Assembly: GCF_030695035.1 (NCBI RefSeq)
Contig: NZ_JAUYTT010000020.1
Span: 1 to 64,000 of the forward strand
Source: Frigidibacter sp.
GTDB lineage: Bacteria > Pseudomonadota > Alphaproteobacteria > Rhodobacterales > Rhodobacteraceae
Length of the DNA stretch: 64,000 nucleotides
Direction of reading: 5' to 3'
Shown here: positions 25,068 through 33,743 of the stretch, piece by piece
How the letters are laid out: each line of letters begins with the position of its first letter
Numbering within the stretch: position 1 is the stretch's first letter
Position numbers and translations under genes: made by a program
The notes under the pieces: model-generated
The model's input: the letters and a program-made list of their open reading frames with translations, nothing else
What the model was told of the DNA's origin: nothing
The model's database searches: none

Positions 25068-26453
25068 ATGACCATTTCGACGACCGGGAGGCCCGCAGGC
25101 TTCGCCGTCCACAACCCCGCCACCGGGGCCGTGATCGGCGACGCCCCCAACATGACCGCTGCCGATCTGGACCGCGCGGTGGCAAGGGCCCGCGCAGCGC
25201 AGCCGGGTTGGGCCGCGGCCCCCGATGACCAGCGCGCCGAGGCTTGCCGCGCCCTTGCGGCGCTGCTGACCGATCACTCCGAAGAATTGGCGCGCCTTCT
25301 GACGCAAGAGCAGGGCAAGCCGCTGAACGGCCTTGGCTCGCGGTGGGAAATTGGCGGTGCCGCCGCATGGGCGGGTTATACGGCCGGGCTCTCCTTGCCC
25401 CCCAAGGTCTTGCAGGATGATGCGACCGCCCGTGTCGAGTTGCACCGCAAGCCCGTGGGCGTCGTCGGGTCGATCACGCCCTGGAATTTCCCGGTGATGA
25501 TCGCGATCTGGCACATTGTCCCCGCGCTGCGCGTCGGCAATACGGTCGTCATGAAACCCTCGCCGCTGACACCGCTGGCGGCCTTGCGATTTGTGGAGCT
25601 GGCTTCGGCGGTTCTTCCTGCGGGCGTGCTGACCATCGTCACCGGCGATGACCGCGCCGTCAATCTGGGCGCCGAGATGACCAGCCATCCCGGCATCGAC
25701 AAGATCGTCTTCACCGGGTCCACCGCCACGGGCCGGCAGGTCATGCGTTCGGCCGCAGGCACGCTCAAGCGGCTGACGCTCGAACTGGGGGGCAATGACG
25801 CGGGCATCGTGCTGCCAGATGCCGATCCGGGCCTGATCGCCGAGGGCCTGTTCTGGGGCGCGTTCATCAACAACGGCCAGACCTGCGCAGCGCTCAAGCG
25901 GCTTTATGTCCATGACGACATCCACGATCAGGTGTGTGATGCGCTGGTCGAATATACCCGCAACATCCCGGTGGGTGACGGGATGGACGAGGCGTCGATC
26001 CTTGGGCCGGTCCAGAACAGGATGCAGTTCGATATCGTGTCCGGTCTTGTGGCCAGCGCGGCAGACCGCGGGCAGGTTCTGTTGGGCGGCCAGCCGGGCG
26101 AGGGGCTGTTCTTCCCGCCGACCCTCATCGCAGGCCTTGCCAACGGCGATCCGCTTGTCGATCGCGAGCAGTTCGGGCCCGCCCTGCCGATCATCCGCTA
26201 CACCGACGTCGCGGGTGCAGTGGCGGCTGCGAATGACAACCCCAACGGCCTCGGGGGGTCGATCTGGAGCTCTGACCTCGATGCGGCACGGGCGATCGCC
26301 CTGCAGCTCGAATGCGGGTCGGCCTGGATCAACAAGCACGGCGCGGTTCAGCCCAATGCACCCTTCGGCGGGGTCAAGTCATCGGGCATGGGTGTTCAAT
26401 TCGCCGAGGAGGGCCTGGCCGAGAACACGGTAGCGCAGGTCGTATTCAGTTGA
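25068..26453 (+). CDS. NAD(P)-dependent aldehyde dehydrogenase
   Basis: 461 aa. Catalytic Cys273 lies in NNGQTCAALKR and general-base Glu239 in TLELGGND. The oxyanion Asn is in ITPWNFPVMIAIW, and the cofactor motif is FTGSTATGRQV. It oxidises an aldehyde to its carboxylate; in this operon that could be an arylacetaldehyde giving a (hydroxy)phenylacetate for the upstream hydroxylase. A ribosome site GGGAGGAC precedes the ATG. It is the last gene before a strong hairpin. Confidence 0.9.
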   Translation: MTISTTGRPAGFAVHNPATGAVIGDAPNMTAADLDRAVARARAAQPGWAAAPDDQRAEACRALAALLTDHSEELARLLTQEQGKPLNGLGSRWEIGGAAAWAGYTAGLSLPPKVLQDDATARVELHRKPVGVVGSITPWNFPVMIAIWHIVPALRVGNTVVMKPSPLTPLAALRFVELASAVLPAGVLTIVTGDDRAVNLGAEMTSHPGIDKIVFTGSTATGRQVMRSAAGTLKRLTLELGGNDAGIVLPDADPGLIAEGLFWGAFINNGQTCAALKRLYVHDDIHDQVCDALVEYTRNIPVGDGMDEASILGPVQNRMQFDIVSGLVASAADRGQVLLGGQPGEGLFFPPTLIAGLANGDPLVDREQFGPALPIIRYTDVAGAVAAANDNPNGLGGSIWSSDLDAARAIALQLECGSAWINKHGAVQPNAPFGGVKSSGMGVQFAEEGLAENTVAQVVFS

Positions 26454-26464
26454 GAGCCGCCCCT

Positions 26465-26489
26465 GCGGCGGCGTTAGGGACGCCGCCGC
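26465..26489 (+). terminator. Hairpin terminator after the aldehyde dehydrogenase
   Basis: A perfect 10-bp stem GCGGCGGCGT/ACGCCGCCGC with a 5-nt loop begins 11 nt after the stop codon. It lacks a U-tract. Confidence 0.55.
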
Positions 26490-26736
26490 GAGGCAGGGCC
26501 GGGTCGTGTTGTCCCCGCGCCGGAGGCTCAAGCGCGGGACCGGAACAATCATGCCGTCGCGCGCGCGGGATGATAGACCTGTGGGGCCGGCCCGCTTCGC
26601 CGAATGTCCATGATGCGCGATAGGGTGGTCGGCAGCGCGTCACAGATCGGCTCGGCGCGATACACCCCGCGATGCGCTGCGATGATCGACACCGCCACTT
26701 CGCCTTAGTTCATGGCGCCACATCAACGTTGAACGA

Positions 26737-26761
26737 GGCCCCCATGCGGGGCCCCTTTTTG
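26737..26761 (+). terminator. Intrinsic terminator in the gene-poor region
   Basis: The stem GGCCCC/GGGGCC with a 5-nt loop is followed by CC and a run of T residues (26756-26761). No plus-strand gene directly precedes it, so the gene it once served may be lost. Confidence 0.65.
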
Positions 26762-26856
26762 CTTCATTTGCGACTAGAGTCCGCCCCAAGGAAGGGGCGG
26801 ATGATGAAGCTAATAACTGTAACCACCCGTCGTAGGCCGCGGACAGGTGGCAGCGC

Positions 26857-27177
26857 TCAGGGAGTGGCCTTGGGGGCTTTGGGTTTGCCGGGCTGGGGAG
26901 CCCATTTCTGACCAAGCTGGTCAAGGCGTTCGACGATCCTGTCGATCTTGGCATCTTCAGGATCAAAGAATCTACCTGACCAGTTGACCATGCCGTCGTG
27001 CTGCTCGTGATCCGGAGGCGAGGGCTTCGAGGAACTCTTCGTAGCCGGGGGTGCCACCGACGTCCTCGGGCGGGCAGGCATCCGCTGGCCTTCAGAAGCC
27101 GTGGATAGGTCGCGCCCGGTGCGGCCTCGTTGACCCGCTCGATCCGGATGCTGTAGTCCCTGTCATCGCCGAAGTCC
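26857..27177 (-). pseudogene. Remnant of a plasmid pRiA4b ORF-3 family protein
   Basis: Reading the minus strand gives DFGDDRDYSIRIERVNEA and then ATYPRLLKASG. After a one-base shift near 27080 comes CPPEDVGGTPGYEEFLEALAS. After a second shift near 27008 comes DHEQHDGMVNW with GRFFDPEDAKID and a tail to the stop. These blocks, in this order, are the C-terminal half of the pRiA4b ORF-3 family (DFGD, CPPEDVGGPPGYEEFLEAL, FDPE). The N-terminal half is missing, so the gene is truncated and doubly frameshifted. Confidence 0.75.
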
Positions 27178-27215
27178 GGAGCACAATTCTCTCAGACAAG
27201 CCTTGGCGATGACAG
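27160..27215. repeat. Inverted repeat at the broken end of the pseudogene
   Basis: CTGTCATCGCCGAAG (27160-27174) and CTTGGCGATGACAG (27202-27215) are inverted copies differing by one base, with a 27-nt spacer. The left arm encodes the conserved DFGDD of the remnant, so the right arm is an inverted duplicate of it at the truncation point. Confidence 0.6.
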
Positions 27216-27341
27216 CGCTACTGCACCTGCTCGCCTGTTGGGGCTTCGGGTCAGGACCTACTGATTTGCGGGCGCGGGTCGATGACCTAGGTGTGCTGTT
27301 CCCCCAGGTCGCGCTTTGGTTGCCACGGGTGCTTTACGGCT

Positions 27342-27362
27342 GAGGCGCCAGCCCGGCGCCTC
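27342..27362. terminator. Hairpin at the 3' end of the iron alcohol dehydrogenase gene
   Basis: A perfect stem GAGGCGCC/GGCGCCTC with a 5-nt loop lies just after the minus-strand stop at 27366. No U-tract is present on the minus strand. Confidence 0.45.
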
Positions 27363-27365
27363 GTG

Positions 27366-28484
27366 TCAGAACGCTGTGCGGTAAATTGCGAGGATCTCGG
27401 CCTCGGACAGGTCGATCGGGTTCCAGTCCAGCAGGCGGCGGATTGCATGCGCATCGCGGGCCATGTTCGGCAGATCCTCCTCGGGCACACCGTAAGCCGA
27501 CAGCCGCATGTCGAGGCCAAGGCCCTCGCAAAACGCGGTCGCGGCGGCGCGCACGGCATCCACGCCCTCGGCGGGGCATCCAAGCGCGGCGCAGATCGCG
27601 CGGGTCTTCTCGGGCGCCGCCGCGGCATTGGCGGCGAGCGTATGCGGGAAGATCAGCGCATTGGCGATGCCATGCGGCAGCTTGTGGCGGGTGCCAAGCG
27701 GGTAGGCGACGGCATGGCCCGAGGTGGTGTTGACCGGGCCAAGGCAGACTCCGCCATAGAAGGCGGCCAGCGCCAGCCCGGCGCGCGCCTCGAGATCCTC
27801 GCCGTTCTCGACCGCGCGGCGCAGGTATTTGCCGACGAGTTCGATGCCCTGCAGGGCATAGGCGTCGATCAGCGGATGGGCGCGGCGCGAGGTATAGGCC
27901 TCGACGCAATGGGCCATCGCATCCACCCCGGTGGCGGCGGTGACATGCGGCGGGACGGAGACCGTCAGCGCCGGGTCGATGATCGCCAGATCGGCCAGCA
28001 TGTGGACGCTCTCGGTGGCGACCTTGGCCATGGTCGCGGGATCGGTCACCAGTGCGCGGGTGCCGACCTCGGACCCGGTGCCTGCCGTCGTCGGGATCTG
28101 CACCAGGCCCAGCTTGCGGGCGGGGGCCCGGTTTGGGCCCGAAATGTCGTGCAGACCTAGGTCGGTGCCCGCCAGCACTGCGACCAGCTTGGCCAGATCC
28201 ATCGCCGAGCCGCCGCCAAAGCCGATCACCACATCGGCGGCACCTGCAGCGGCAACCGCTTGGGATAGGTTGGTCAGGTCCGGTTCCGGCACCACCTCAC
28301 CGAACAGCGTGACCTCGCCGAGCCCCAGCCGGTCGATCCGCGCGGCGTTCACGGGATCCGCCACGACGAAGGGCGCGCGGTAGCCTTGCTGGGCGATCCA
28401 GCCTGCGAGGCTGTCGAGCGTGCCGACCCCGAACCGTACAACCGGAGGGCGCTGAATTTCGATAGCTTTATCAATGGCCTGCAT
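27366..28484 (-). CDS. Iron-containing alcohol dehydrogenase
   Basis: 372 aa group III alcohol dehydrogenase. The NAD motif is GFGGGSAMDLAKL (GGGS at 90-93). Metal ligands appear as Asp188 and His192 in GVDAMAHCVEAY, His257 in TTSGHAVAYPLG and His271 in HKLPHGIAN, spaced as in FucO-type enzymes. It oxidises or reduces small alcohols, aldehydes or hydroxy acids (hydroxyacid-oxoacid transhydrogenase relatives also look like this). It is divergent from the TTT operon across a 330-bp AT-rich gap, so it probably works on the same substrate family. Confidence 0.9.
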   Translation of the reverse strand: MQAIDKAIEIQRPPVVRFGVGTLDSLAGWIAQQGYRAPFVVADPVNAARIDRLGLGEVTLFGEVVPEPDLTNLSQAVAAAGAADVVIGFGGGSAMDLAKLVAVLAGTDLGLHDISGPNRAPARKLGLVQIPTTAGTGSEVGTRALVTDPATMAKVATESVHMLADLAIIDPALTVSVPPHVTAATGVDAMAHCVEAYTSRRAHPLIDAYALQGIELVGKYLRRAVENGEDLEARAGLALAAFYGGVCLGPVNTTSGHAVAYPLGTRHKLPHGIANALIFPHTLAANAAAAPEKTRAICAALGCPAEGVDAVRAAATAFCEGLGLDMRLSAYGVPEEDLPNMARDAHAIRRLLDWNPIDLSEAEILAIYRTAF

Positions 28485-28815
28485 GGTGTTCTCCGCTTCG
28501 GATCATCTGGAATCGCGCTGCTGGGGGCGCGGGAGCCGTTGGCTGCTGCAGGTTTCCTAGACCGTTGTAAAGCCACTTGTCAAATCCGAAACTGACGCTT
28601 CGACGGCAGAATATCGGGGCGGGCAGTTAAGAAGTTACCTTAAGAAATGTCGTCAAGCCATTGATTAAAAAGATATTATGCAGAATTGCAAGTGGGGTCC
28701 AATCAGGTAGAATGTGCGGAGGCTTGGTCGGACCGTATTAATTTCCGGCGATGCCATTGACAACTTTGCAACTTGACGGCATGTTCGGCAAAGTTTCGGC
28801 CATAGGGAGGTGGGA
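28485..28815. promoter_or_regulatory. AT-rich divergent promoter region between alcohol dehydrogenase and TTT operon
   Basis: 331 bases with visibly lower GC than the surrounding genes and no open frame worth calling. It must hold the promoters for both divergent units. I see short repeated TTGACAACTT / GCAACTTGAC elements around 28755-28780 but no convincing long palindrome. Confidence 0.45.
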
Positions 28816-29286
28816 ATGACGGATCTACGCGAGAGCAAGGCCGATATCTGGATTGGCGGCGGGCTGCTGGCCTTCTGCGCCTTTGCCGCATGGCGGACGC
28901 TGCGCATCAAGCAGGGCTTTACCACCTCGATCGCCGGGCCATCCTTCGTTCCCTGGATCATGGTCGGCGCCACCGCGGTGCTGGCCGCCTTCCTGATCCT
29001 TCGCGCGTTGCGCCGCCAACGGGCGGCAGGGGCCGATGGGGTTGCTGTGATTGCGATGCCTGATCGGCGCACCCTTCTGCGCCTCGGGGTCTTCGCGCTG
29101 CTGCTTGCCGCCTATTCCGCCGCCTTCTTCCCTATCGGCTACCTTCCGGCCACGCTGGTGACCTTCGTGCTGGGGCTGCTGCTGATCGGCGAACGCAAGC
29201 CCTGGCTGTTGATCGGCTTTCCGGTCGTGATGACCGGCGCGGTCTATCTCGCCTTCACCGAATTACTGTCCGTCTGGCTGCCGTAA
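28816..29286 (+). CDS. TTT transporter small membrane subunit (TctB)
   Basis: 156 aa with four predicted helices. The TctB pattern is seen in the N-terminal helix (DIWIGGGLLAFCAFAAW), PSFVPWIMVGATAVLAAFLI and a C-terminal pair of helices. It is the small membrane component of a tripartite tricarboxylate transporter. ATG at 28816 is chosen because GGGAGG lies 5 nt upstream. The receptor and large permease follow. Confidence 0.85.
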   Translation: MTDLRESKADIWIGGGLLAFCAFAAWRTLRIKQGFTTSIAGPSFVPWIMVGATAVLAAFLILRALRRQRAAGADGVAVIAMPDRRTLLRLGVFALLLAAYSAAFFPIGYLPATLVTFVLGLLLIGERKPWLLIGFPVVMTGAVYLAFTELLSVWLP

Positions 29287-29317
29287 GGCCGGGCACTGTC
29301 ACATGGGAGGACCATAC

Positions 29318-30277
29318 ATGACAAAATCTCGTATCGCCGCTGCCGCCGCCCTGGCCGCAACCCTTGCCACCCCGGCGCTGGCCGACTTTCCCCAGCGCCC
29401 GCTGCAGGTGATCGTGCCTTATGCCGCAGGCGGTTCCACCGACCTCGGGCTGCGGATCCTCGCGGAAGCCATCGAGCGGCTCTATGACGGCTCCACCGTC
29501 GTGGTGCGCAACCAGCCGGGCGGCGGGGGCGGCATCGGCACCTCGGCCGTGGTCCATGCGCGGCCGGACGGCTACACCGTCGGCGCCGGCGCGCAGGGGC
29601 CGATCGCGATCCTGCCGCATGTCGGCGGCGCGGAATATACCCCGGACGATCTGGAATATATCGGCATCTTCGCCCGCTCGCTGCAACTGCTGGTGGCCTG
29701 CAAGGATGCGCCCTTCACCGATTATGACAGCTTCATCGGCTCTGCTGCGGACAAGGCACCGCAGATCGGCAATTCGGGAGCGGGCGGCGCGAACCACATC
29801 TCGGCCGAGGCCTTTGCGATGGCAGCCGGGATCAAGGTTGAATCCGTGCCCTTCGGCGGTTCGTCCGAGGCGCGCACCGCCTGCATCGGCGGCCATATCG
29901 ACGCGATGGTGGCCTCGCCCGCCGAAGCGCTTGGCGCGGCGGAATCGGGGCAGATGATCCCGCTGTTCGTGATGGAGGACGAGCGCATCGACCTGTTCCC
30001 CGATACGCCGACGGCGGTGGAGAAGGGCGTGGATTTCACCTGGTCGTCCTACAAGGGCATCATCGCGCCCAAGGGCATCCCCGAGGCAGAGCTGGCCTGG
30101 CTGCGTGAAGCGGTGGCAGCGGTTGCCGCCGACCCGGAGTTCATCGAGACCATGACCGAAATGGGCGAGCTTGTTGCCTATGAGGATGGCCCGGCCTTCG
30201 AGGCGATGGTGACGAAGGATGCCGAGATTTCCCGCTCGGTTCTGGAGAACCTCGGGCTTCTGGGCATGAACAACTGA
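29318..30277 (+). CDS. TTT transporter periplasmic receptor (TctC/Bug family)
   Basis: 319 aa with a signal peptide (cleavage near PALADF, residue about 23). The Bug-family motifs are FPQRPLQVIVPYAAGGSTD, VVVRNQPGGGGGIGT and GSSEARTACIGGHIDAMVASPAE. It binds carboxylated ligands. ATG at 29318 follows GGGAGGACC. The operon continues with TctA and sugar-acid type enzymes, suggesting a polyhydroxy or hydroxycarboxylic acid as ligand. Confidence 0.9.
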   Translation: MTKSRIAAAAALAATLATPALADFPQRPLQVIVPYAAGGSTDLGLRILAEAIERLYDGSTVVVRNQPGGGGGIGTSAVVHARPDGYTVGAGAQGPIAILPHVGGAEYTPDDLEYIGIFARSLQLLVACKDAPFTDYDSFIGSAADKAPQIGNSGAGGANHISAEAFAMAAGIKVESVPFGGSSEARTACIGGHIDAMVASPAEALGAAESGQMIPLFVMEDERIDLFPDTPTAVEKGVDFTWSSYKGIIAPKGIPEAELAWLREAVAAVAADPEFIETMTEMGELVAYEDGPAFEAMVTKDAEISRSVLENLGLLGMNN

Positions 30278-30363
30278 TCACGCCGCGCCCCTGTTGATAC
30301 CAGCCAGAGCGGCGCGCCGCTCTGGCCTTGTCCCCGTCACGCCTCGCGCGAAAGTCTGGCCTC

Positions 30364-31845
30364 ATGGAAACGCTCTCTTACCTCGCCCCGCTGTTTCAGC
30401 TCGATGTCATGTGGACCATCGCCCTTGGCACATTGGGCGGCCTGATCATCGGCGCGCTGCCGGGGCTGACCGCGACCATGGGCGTGGCGCTGCTGATCCC
30501 GCTGACCTTCGGCATGACCCCGGTGATGGGGCTGAACATGCTGATCGGCATCTATATCGGCGGCATCTATGGCGGCTGCGTCTCGTCGATCCTGCTGCGC
30601 ACGCCGGGAACGCCGGCCTCCGCCGCGACGGTGCTTGACGGCTATCCGATGGCGCAGCGCGGCGAGGCGGGCAAGGCGCTTGGCATGGCCACCATCGCCT
30701 CGACCATCGGCGGGCTGGTCTCGGCCGTGGTGCTGGCGACACTGGCGCCGCAGCTTGCCGGCGTCGCGCTGCAATTCGGGGCGCCGGAATATTTCGCGCT
30801 GGCGCTATTCGGGCTGACGATCATCGCCTCGCTGTCCGGCGACATCCTGAAGGGCGCGATTTCCGGCATCCTCGGCATCCTCATCTCCACCGTCGGCGCC
30901 GATCCGATTTCGGGTGTGATGCGCTACACTTTCGGCGTTCAGGGCTTTGCCTCGGGCTTTGCCTTCACGCCCGCGTTGATCGGCCTGTTCGCCCTGTCCG
31001 AGGTCTTCACCCAGATCGAGCGCATCGGGCTGCGAGAGCCCGCGATCACGCTGGTCAAGAACCGCTGGCCCTCGCGCGCCGACATGCACGAAAGCCGCGG
31101 GGCGCTGGTGCGCGGGTCGATCATAGGCACGATCATCGGCATCATTCCGGGTACGGGATCGGGCACCGCATCCTGGATCGCCTATAACGAGGCGCGGCGC
31201 ACCTCGAAGACGCCCGAGAAATTCGGCACCGGCCACATGCCGGGCATCGCCGCCACCGAGAGCGCCAACAATGCCGTCTGCGCTGCCGCCCTGATCCCGC
31301 TGCTGGCGCTTGGGATCCCGGGGGATGTGGTGACCGCTGTGCTGATGGGCGGGCTGATGATCCAGGGCCTGGCGCCCGGGCCGCTGCTGTTCCAGACCAA
31401 TCCCGAGATCGTCGTCGGCATCTTTGGCGGCACCTTCATGGCGACGATCTTCATGTTCATCTTCGGGATGGCGCTGATCCCGGTCTTCTCGCGCATCCTC
31501 AAGGTTCCGCGTCGGCTGCTGACCATGTCGATCGTGATCTTCTGCTTCATCGGGGCCTTCTCGATCAACCTCAACCCGGTGGACCTTTACACGATGGTCG
31601 GCTTTGGCGTGCTGGGGTGGGGGATGCAGAAGTTCGGCTTCTCGCAGGCCGCGCTGTGCATCGCGCTGATCCTCGGCCCGATGATGGAGGCCAACTTCCG
31701 CCGCGGGATGCTGCAGGCGGGCGATGACCTGATCGCGATGCTGTCGGGCCCGATCACCCTGCTGTTCCTTGCCCTTACCGCGCTGTCGCTGTGCTGGCCG
31801 ATGATCGCGGCGCGCCGCGCGGCCCGCCGCACCCAAACGAACTGA
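30364..31845 (+). CDS. TTT transporter large permease (TctA)
   Basis: 493 aa with about 12 helices. TctA signatures are GGLIIGALPGLTATMGVALLIPLTF, YGGCVSSILLRTPGTPASAATVLDGYPMA, and the second repeat GIIPGTGSGTASWIAYNEAR plus PGIAATESANNAVCAAALIPLLALGIPGD. It moves the receptor-delivered acid across the inner membrane by ion symport. It is followed 12 nt later by the DapA-like gene. Confidence 0.93.
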   Translation: METLSYLAPLFQLDVMWTIALGTLGGLIIGALPGLTATMGVALLIPLTFGMTPVMGLNMLIGIYIGGIYGGCVSSILLRTPGTPASAATVLDGYPMAQRGEAGKALGMATIASTIGGLVSAVVLATLAPQLAGVALQFGAPEYFALALFGLTIIASLSGDILKGAISGILGILISTVGADPISGVMRYTFGVQGFASGFAFTPALIGLFALSEVFTQIERIGLREPAITLVKNRWPSRADMHESRGALVRGSIIGTIIGIIPGTGSGTASWIAYNEARRTSKTPEKFGTGHMPGIAATESANNAVCAAALIPLLALGIPGDVVTAVLMGGLMIQGLAPGPLLFQTNPEIVVGIFGGTFMATIFMFIFGMALIPVFSRILKVPRRLLTMSIVIFCFIGAFSINLNPVDLYTMVGFGVLGWGMQKFGFSQAALCIALILGPMMEANFRRGMLQAGDDLIAMLSGPITLLFLALTALSLCWPMIAARRAARRTQTN

Positions 31846-31857
31846 CGGAGCCTTCCC

Positions 31858-32742
31858 ATGACCAGAAACGCCCATGTCGCCCTTGTGACCTGTTTTCACG
31901 AGGATGAGACGATCAACTACGCTGCCACCCGCGCGCAGGTGCGCCGGCAGGTGGCGGCCGGCAATGACCTGATGGTCTGCGGCACCAATGGCGACTTCTC
32001 GGCGCTGATGCATGACGAGAAGATCCGCCTGGTCGAAGAGGTGATGGACGAAGTTGCCGGCCGGGTGAAGGTGATTGCCAATGTCGGCTGCCCGGCGACG
32101 TTCGAGACGCTGCAGCTGGCACGCGCCGTCGACGGGCTGGGGCTCCACGGGATCGCGGTGATCACGCCCTATTTCATCGCCTGCACGCAGGACGGGCTGA
32201 TCCGGCATTTCACCACCATCGCCGATGCGGTGAAGACGCCGGTCTATCTCTACGACATCCCCGCCCGCACCCAGAACCATATCGAACCGGCCACGGCCCG
32301 GGTGCTGGCGCAGCATCCCAATATCGCCGGGATCAAGGATTCGGGCGGATCGACCGAAACCGTGCTGGAATATCTGGCGGTGGCGCAGGAGGTGGAGGGG
32401 TTTGAGGTCTATTGTGCGCCCGACCATTTGGTGCTGTGGGGGTTGGAGCAAGGCTGCGCCGGCGTCGTGTCGGGCCTTGGCAATGTCGCGCCCGAGACGC
32501 TGGCGGCGATCATCACCGGCTTCAATGCCGGGGATATCGAGGCGGCGAAGGCGGCGCAGGAGAATTTCGCCGGGCTGCGCAAGGATCTCTACGCGCTTGG
32601 CTTCCCGCCGGCGCTGGTCAAACGCGCACTCTACATGAATGACCCGTCCGTCGGCCTGTCGCGCCAGCCGGCGCTGCTGCCCGATGCGGGCCAGGACAAG
32701 GCCATCGTGGCGATCCTCGAGGCGCGGGGGCTGCGGGCATGA
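31858..32742 (+). CDS. DapA/N-acetylneuraminate lyase superfamily aldolase or dehydratase
   Basis: 294 aa class I aldolase barrel. The Schiff-base Lys160 lies in NIAGIKDSGGS, catalytic Tyr132 in YLYDIPART, and the carboxylate-binding loop is GTNGDFSAL (canonical GTTGE). The loop differs from true dihydrodipicolinate synthase, so a catabolic 2-oxo acid aldolase/dehydratase (sugar-acid or hydroxy-oxoglutarate type) is more likely. It overlaps the next gene by 4 nt and belongs to the TTT / hydroxyacid dehydrogenase / PdxA2 operon. Confidence 0.88.
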   Translation: MTRNAHVALVTCFHEDETINYAATRAQVRRQVAAGNDLMVCGTNGDFSALMHDEKIRLVEEVMDEVAGRVKVIANVGCPATFETLQLARAVDGLGLHGIAVITPYFIACTQDGLIRHFTTIADAVKTPVYLYDIPARTQNHIEPATARVLAQHPNIAGIKDSGGSTETVLEYLAVAQEVEGFEVYCAPDHLVLWGLEQGCAGVVSGLGNVAPETLAAIITGFNAGDIEAAKAAQENFAGLRKDLYALGFPPALVKRALYMNDPSVGLSRQPALLPDAGQDKAIVAILEARGLRA

Positions 32743-33698
32743 CCGTTATCCTGACAACCTCACCCGGCTTCGGCAAGCACGGGCGCGTCCCGGAACTGAT
32801 TGCCGAAAAAGGTTGGGAGCTTGTGCGCTGCACCGACACCTCGCTGCCGGACGGTGGCGTTTCGGCCCATATCGCGCGGGCCGATTACCTTGTGGTCGGG
32901 CTGATCCCGGTGACGGCGGAGACGCTGGCCGGGGCAGGGCGGTTGCGCGGCGTTCTCAAGCACGGCGTGGGCGTGGACAATATCGACATTGCCGCCTGCA
33001 CCGCGGCGGGCCTGCCGGTATGCAACACGCCCGCCGCCAATGCCGATGCGGTGGCGGAACTCGCCGTGGGGCTGATGTTCGGGATGGCGCGGTTCATTCC
33101 GCAGGGTCATGCCTCCGTCACCTCGGGCGGCTGGGAACGCCGGGTCGGCTCGCAGCTTGGCGGCAAGACCCTTGGCATCGTCGGGCTTGGCAATATCGGC
33201 AAGCGGCTGGCCAAGCTGGCGCAGGGGCTGGGGATGACGGTGGTCGCCACGGACAAGTACCCCGACACGGCCTATGCTGCGGCACAGGGGATTGAGGTGC
33301 TGGACCTTGGCGCACTGCTGGCGCGGTCGGACTACGTCTCGCTGCATGTCTTCGGCGGCAAGGACAATGCGGCGCTGGTGGGCTCCGATGCGCTGGCGCA
33401 GATGAAGCGCGGCGCGCGGCTGATCAACCTGGCCCGCGGCGAGGTGGTGGATCTTGATGCTGTCGCCGCAGCGCTGGCCAGCGGCCAGCTTGGCGGCGTG
33501 GCCATCGACGCCTATGTGACCGAACCGCCCGCGACCGATCATCCGGTGTTTTCCCACTCCAACGCGATCTTCACCCCGCATTCGGGTGCGGATACGGCGG
33601 AAGCGGTCGAGAATGTCGGGCTGATGGTGATCGAGGATATCGAGACGCTGGCCCAGGGCAAGACCCCCGCGCGCTGCCTGAATGCCAAGGATCTTTGA
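32739..33698 (+). CDS. D-isomer-specific 2-hydroxyacid dehydrogenase
   Basis: 319 aa. It has the NAD fold GIVGLGNIGKRLAKLAQGLG, the catalytic Arg in LINLARGEVVD, a Glu in VTEPP and His in FTPHSGAD, all typical of the phosphoglycerate/glyoxylate reductase group. It interconverts a 2-oxo acid and a D-2-hydroxy acid with NAD(P)H. Coupling to the DapA-like gene (4-nt overlap) suggests it processes the 2-oxo acid formed or consumed there. Confidence 0.9.
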   Translation: MTVILTTSPGFGKHGRVPELIAEKGWELVRCTDTSLPDGGVSAHIARADYLVVGLIPVTAETLAGAGRLRGVLKHGVGVDNIDIAACTAAGLPVCNTPAANADAVAELAVGLMFGMARFIPQGHASVTSGGWERRVGSQLGGKTLGIVGLGNIGKRLAKLAQGLGMTVVATDKYPDTAYAAAQGIEVLDLGALLARSDYVSLHVFGGKDNAALVGSDALAQMKRGARLINLARGEVVDLDAVAAALASGQLGGVAIDAYVTEPPATDHPVFSHSNAIFTPHSGADTAEAVENVGLMVIEDIETLAQGKTPARCLNAKDL

Positions 33699-33743
33699 CC
33701 TTATCGGGGAGGCGCCCGGCGCAGGATCCCCAAGGAGACCGAC

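Larger units (their letters stand above)
26490..27365. other. Gene-poor decayed region
   Basis: About 880 bases between two catabolic modules without an intact gene. It contains a hairpin with a T-run (26737-26761), a frameshifted pRiA4b-ORF3-like remnant (26857-27177), an inverted repeat (27160-27215) and a hairpin near 27342. Short open frames elsewhere in it resemble nothing I know. It looks like a scar of past insertion or deletion. Confidence 0.6.

Noticed and set aside
27209-27343. Short plus-strand frame of 44 codons in the gene-poor region
   Set aside because: No ribosome site, no family resemblance; it starts within an inverted repeat and is probably chance.
30805-32451. 548-codon minus-strand open frame
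   Set aside because: Shadow of TctA and the DapA-like gene; no motifs, no ribosome site.
31858-32742. Annotation as lysine-biosynthetic dapA
   Set aside because: The carboxylate loop is GTNGD instead of GTTGE and the gene sits in a catabolic operon with a TTT transporter; only superfamily membership is supported.
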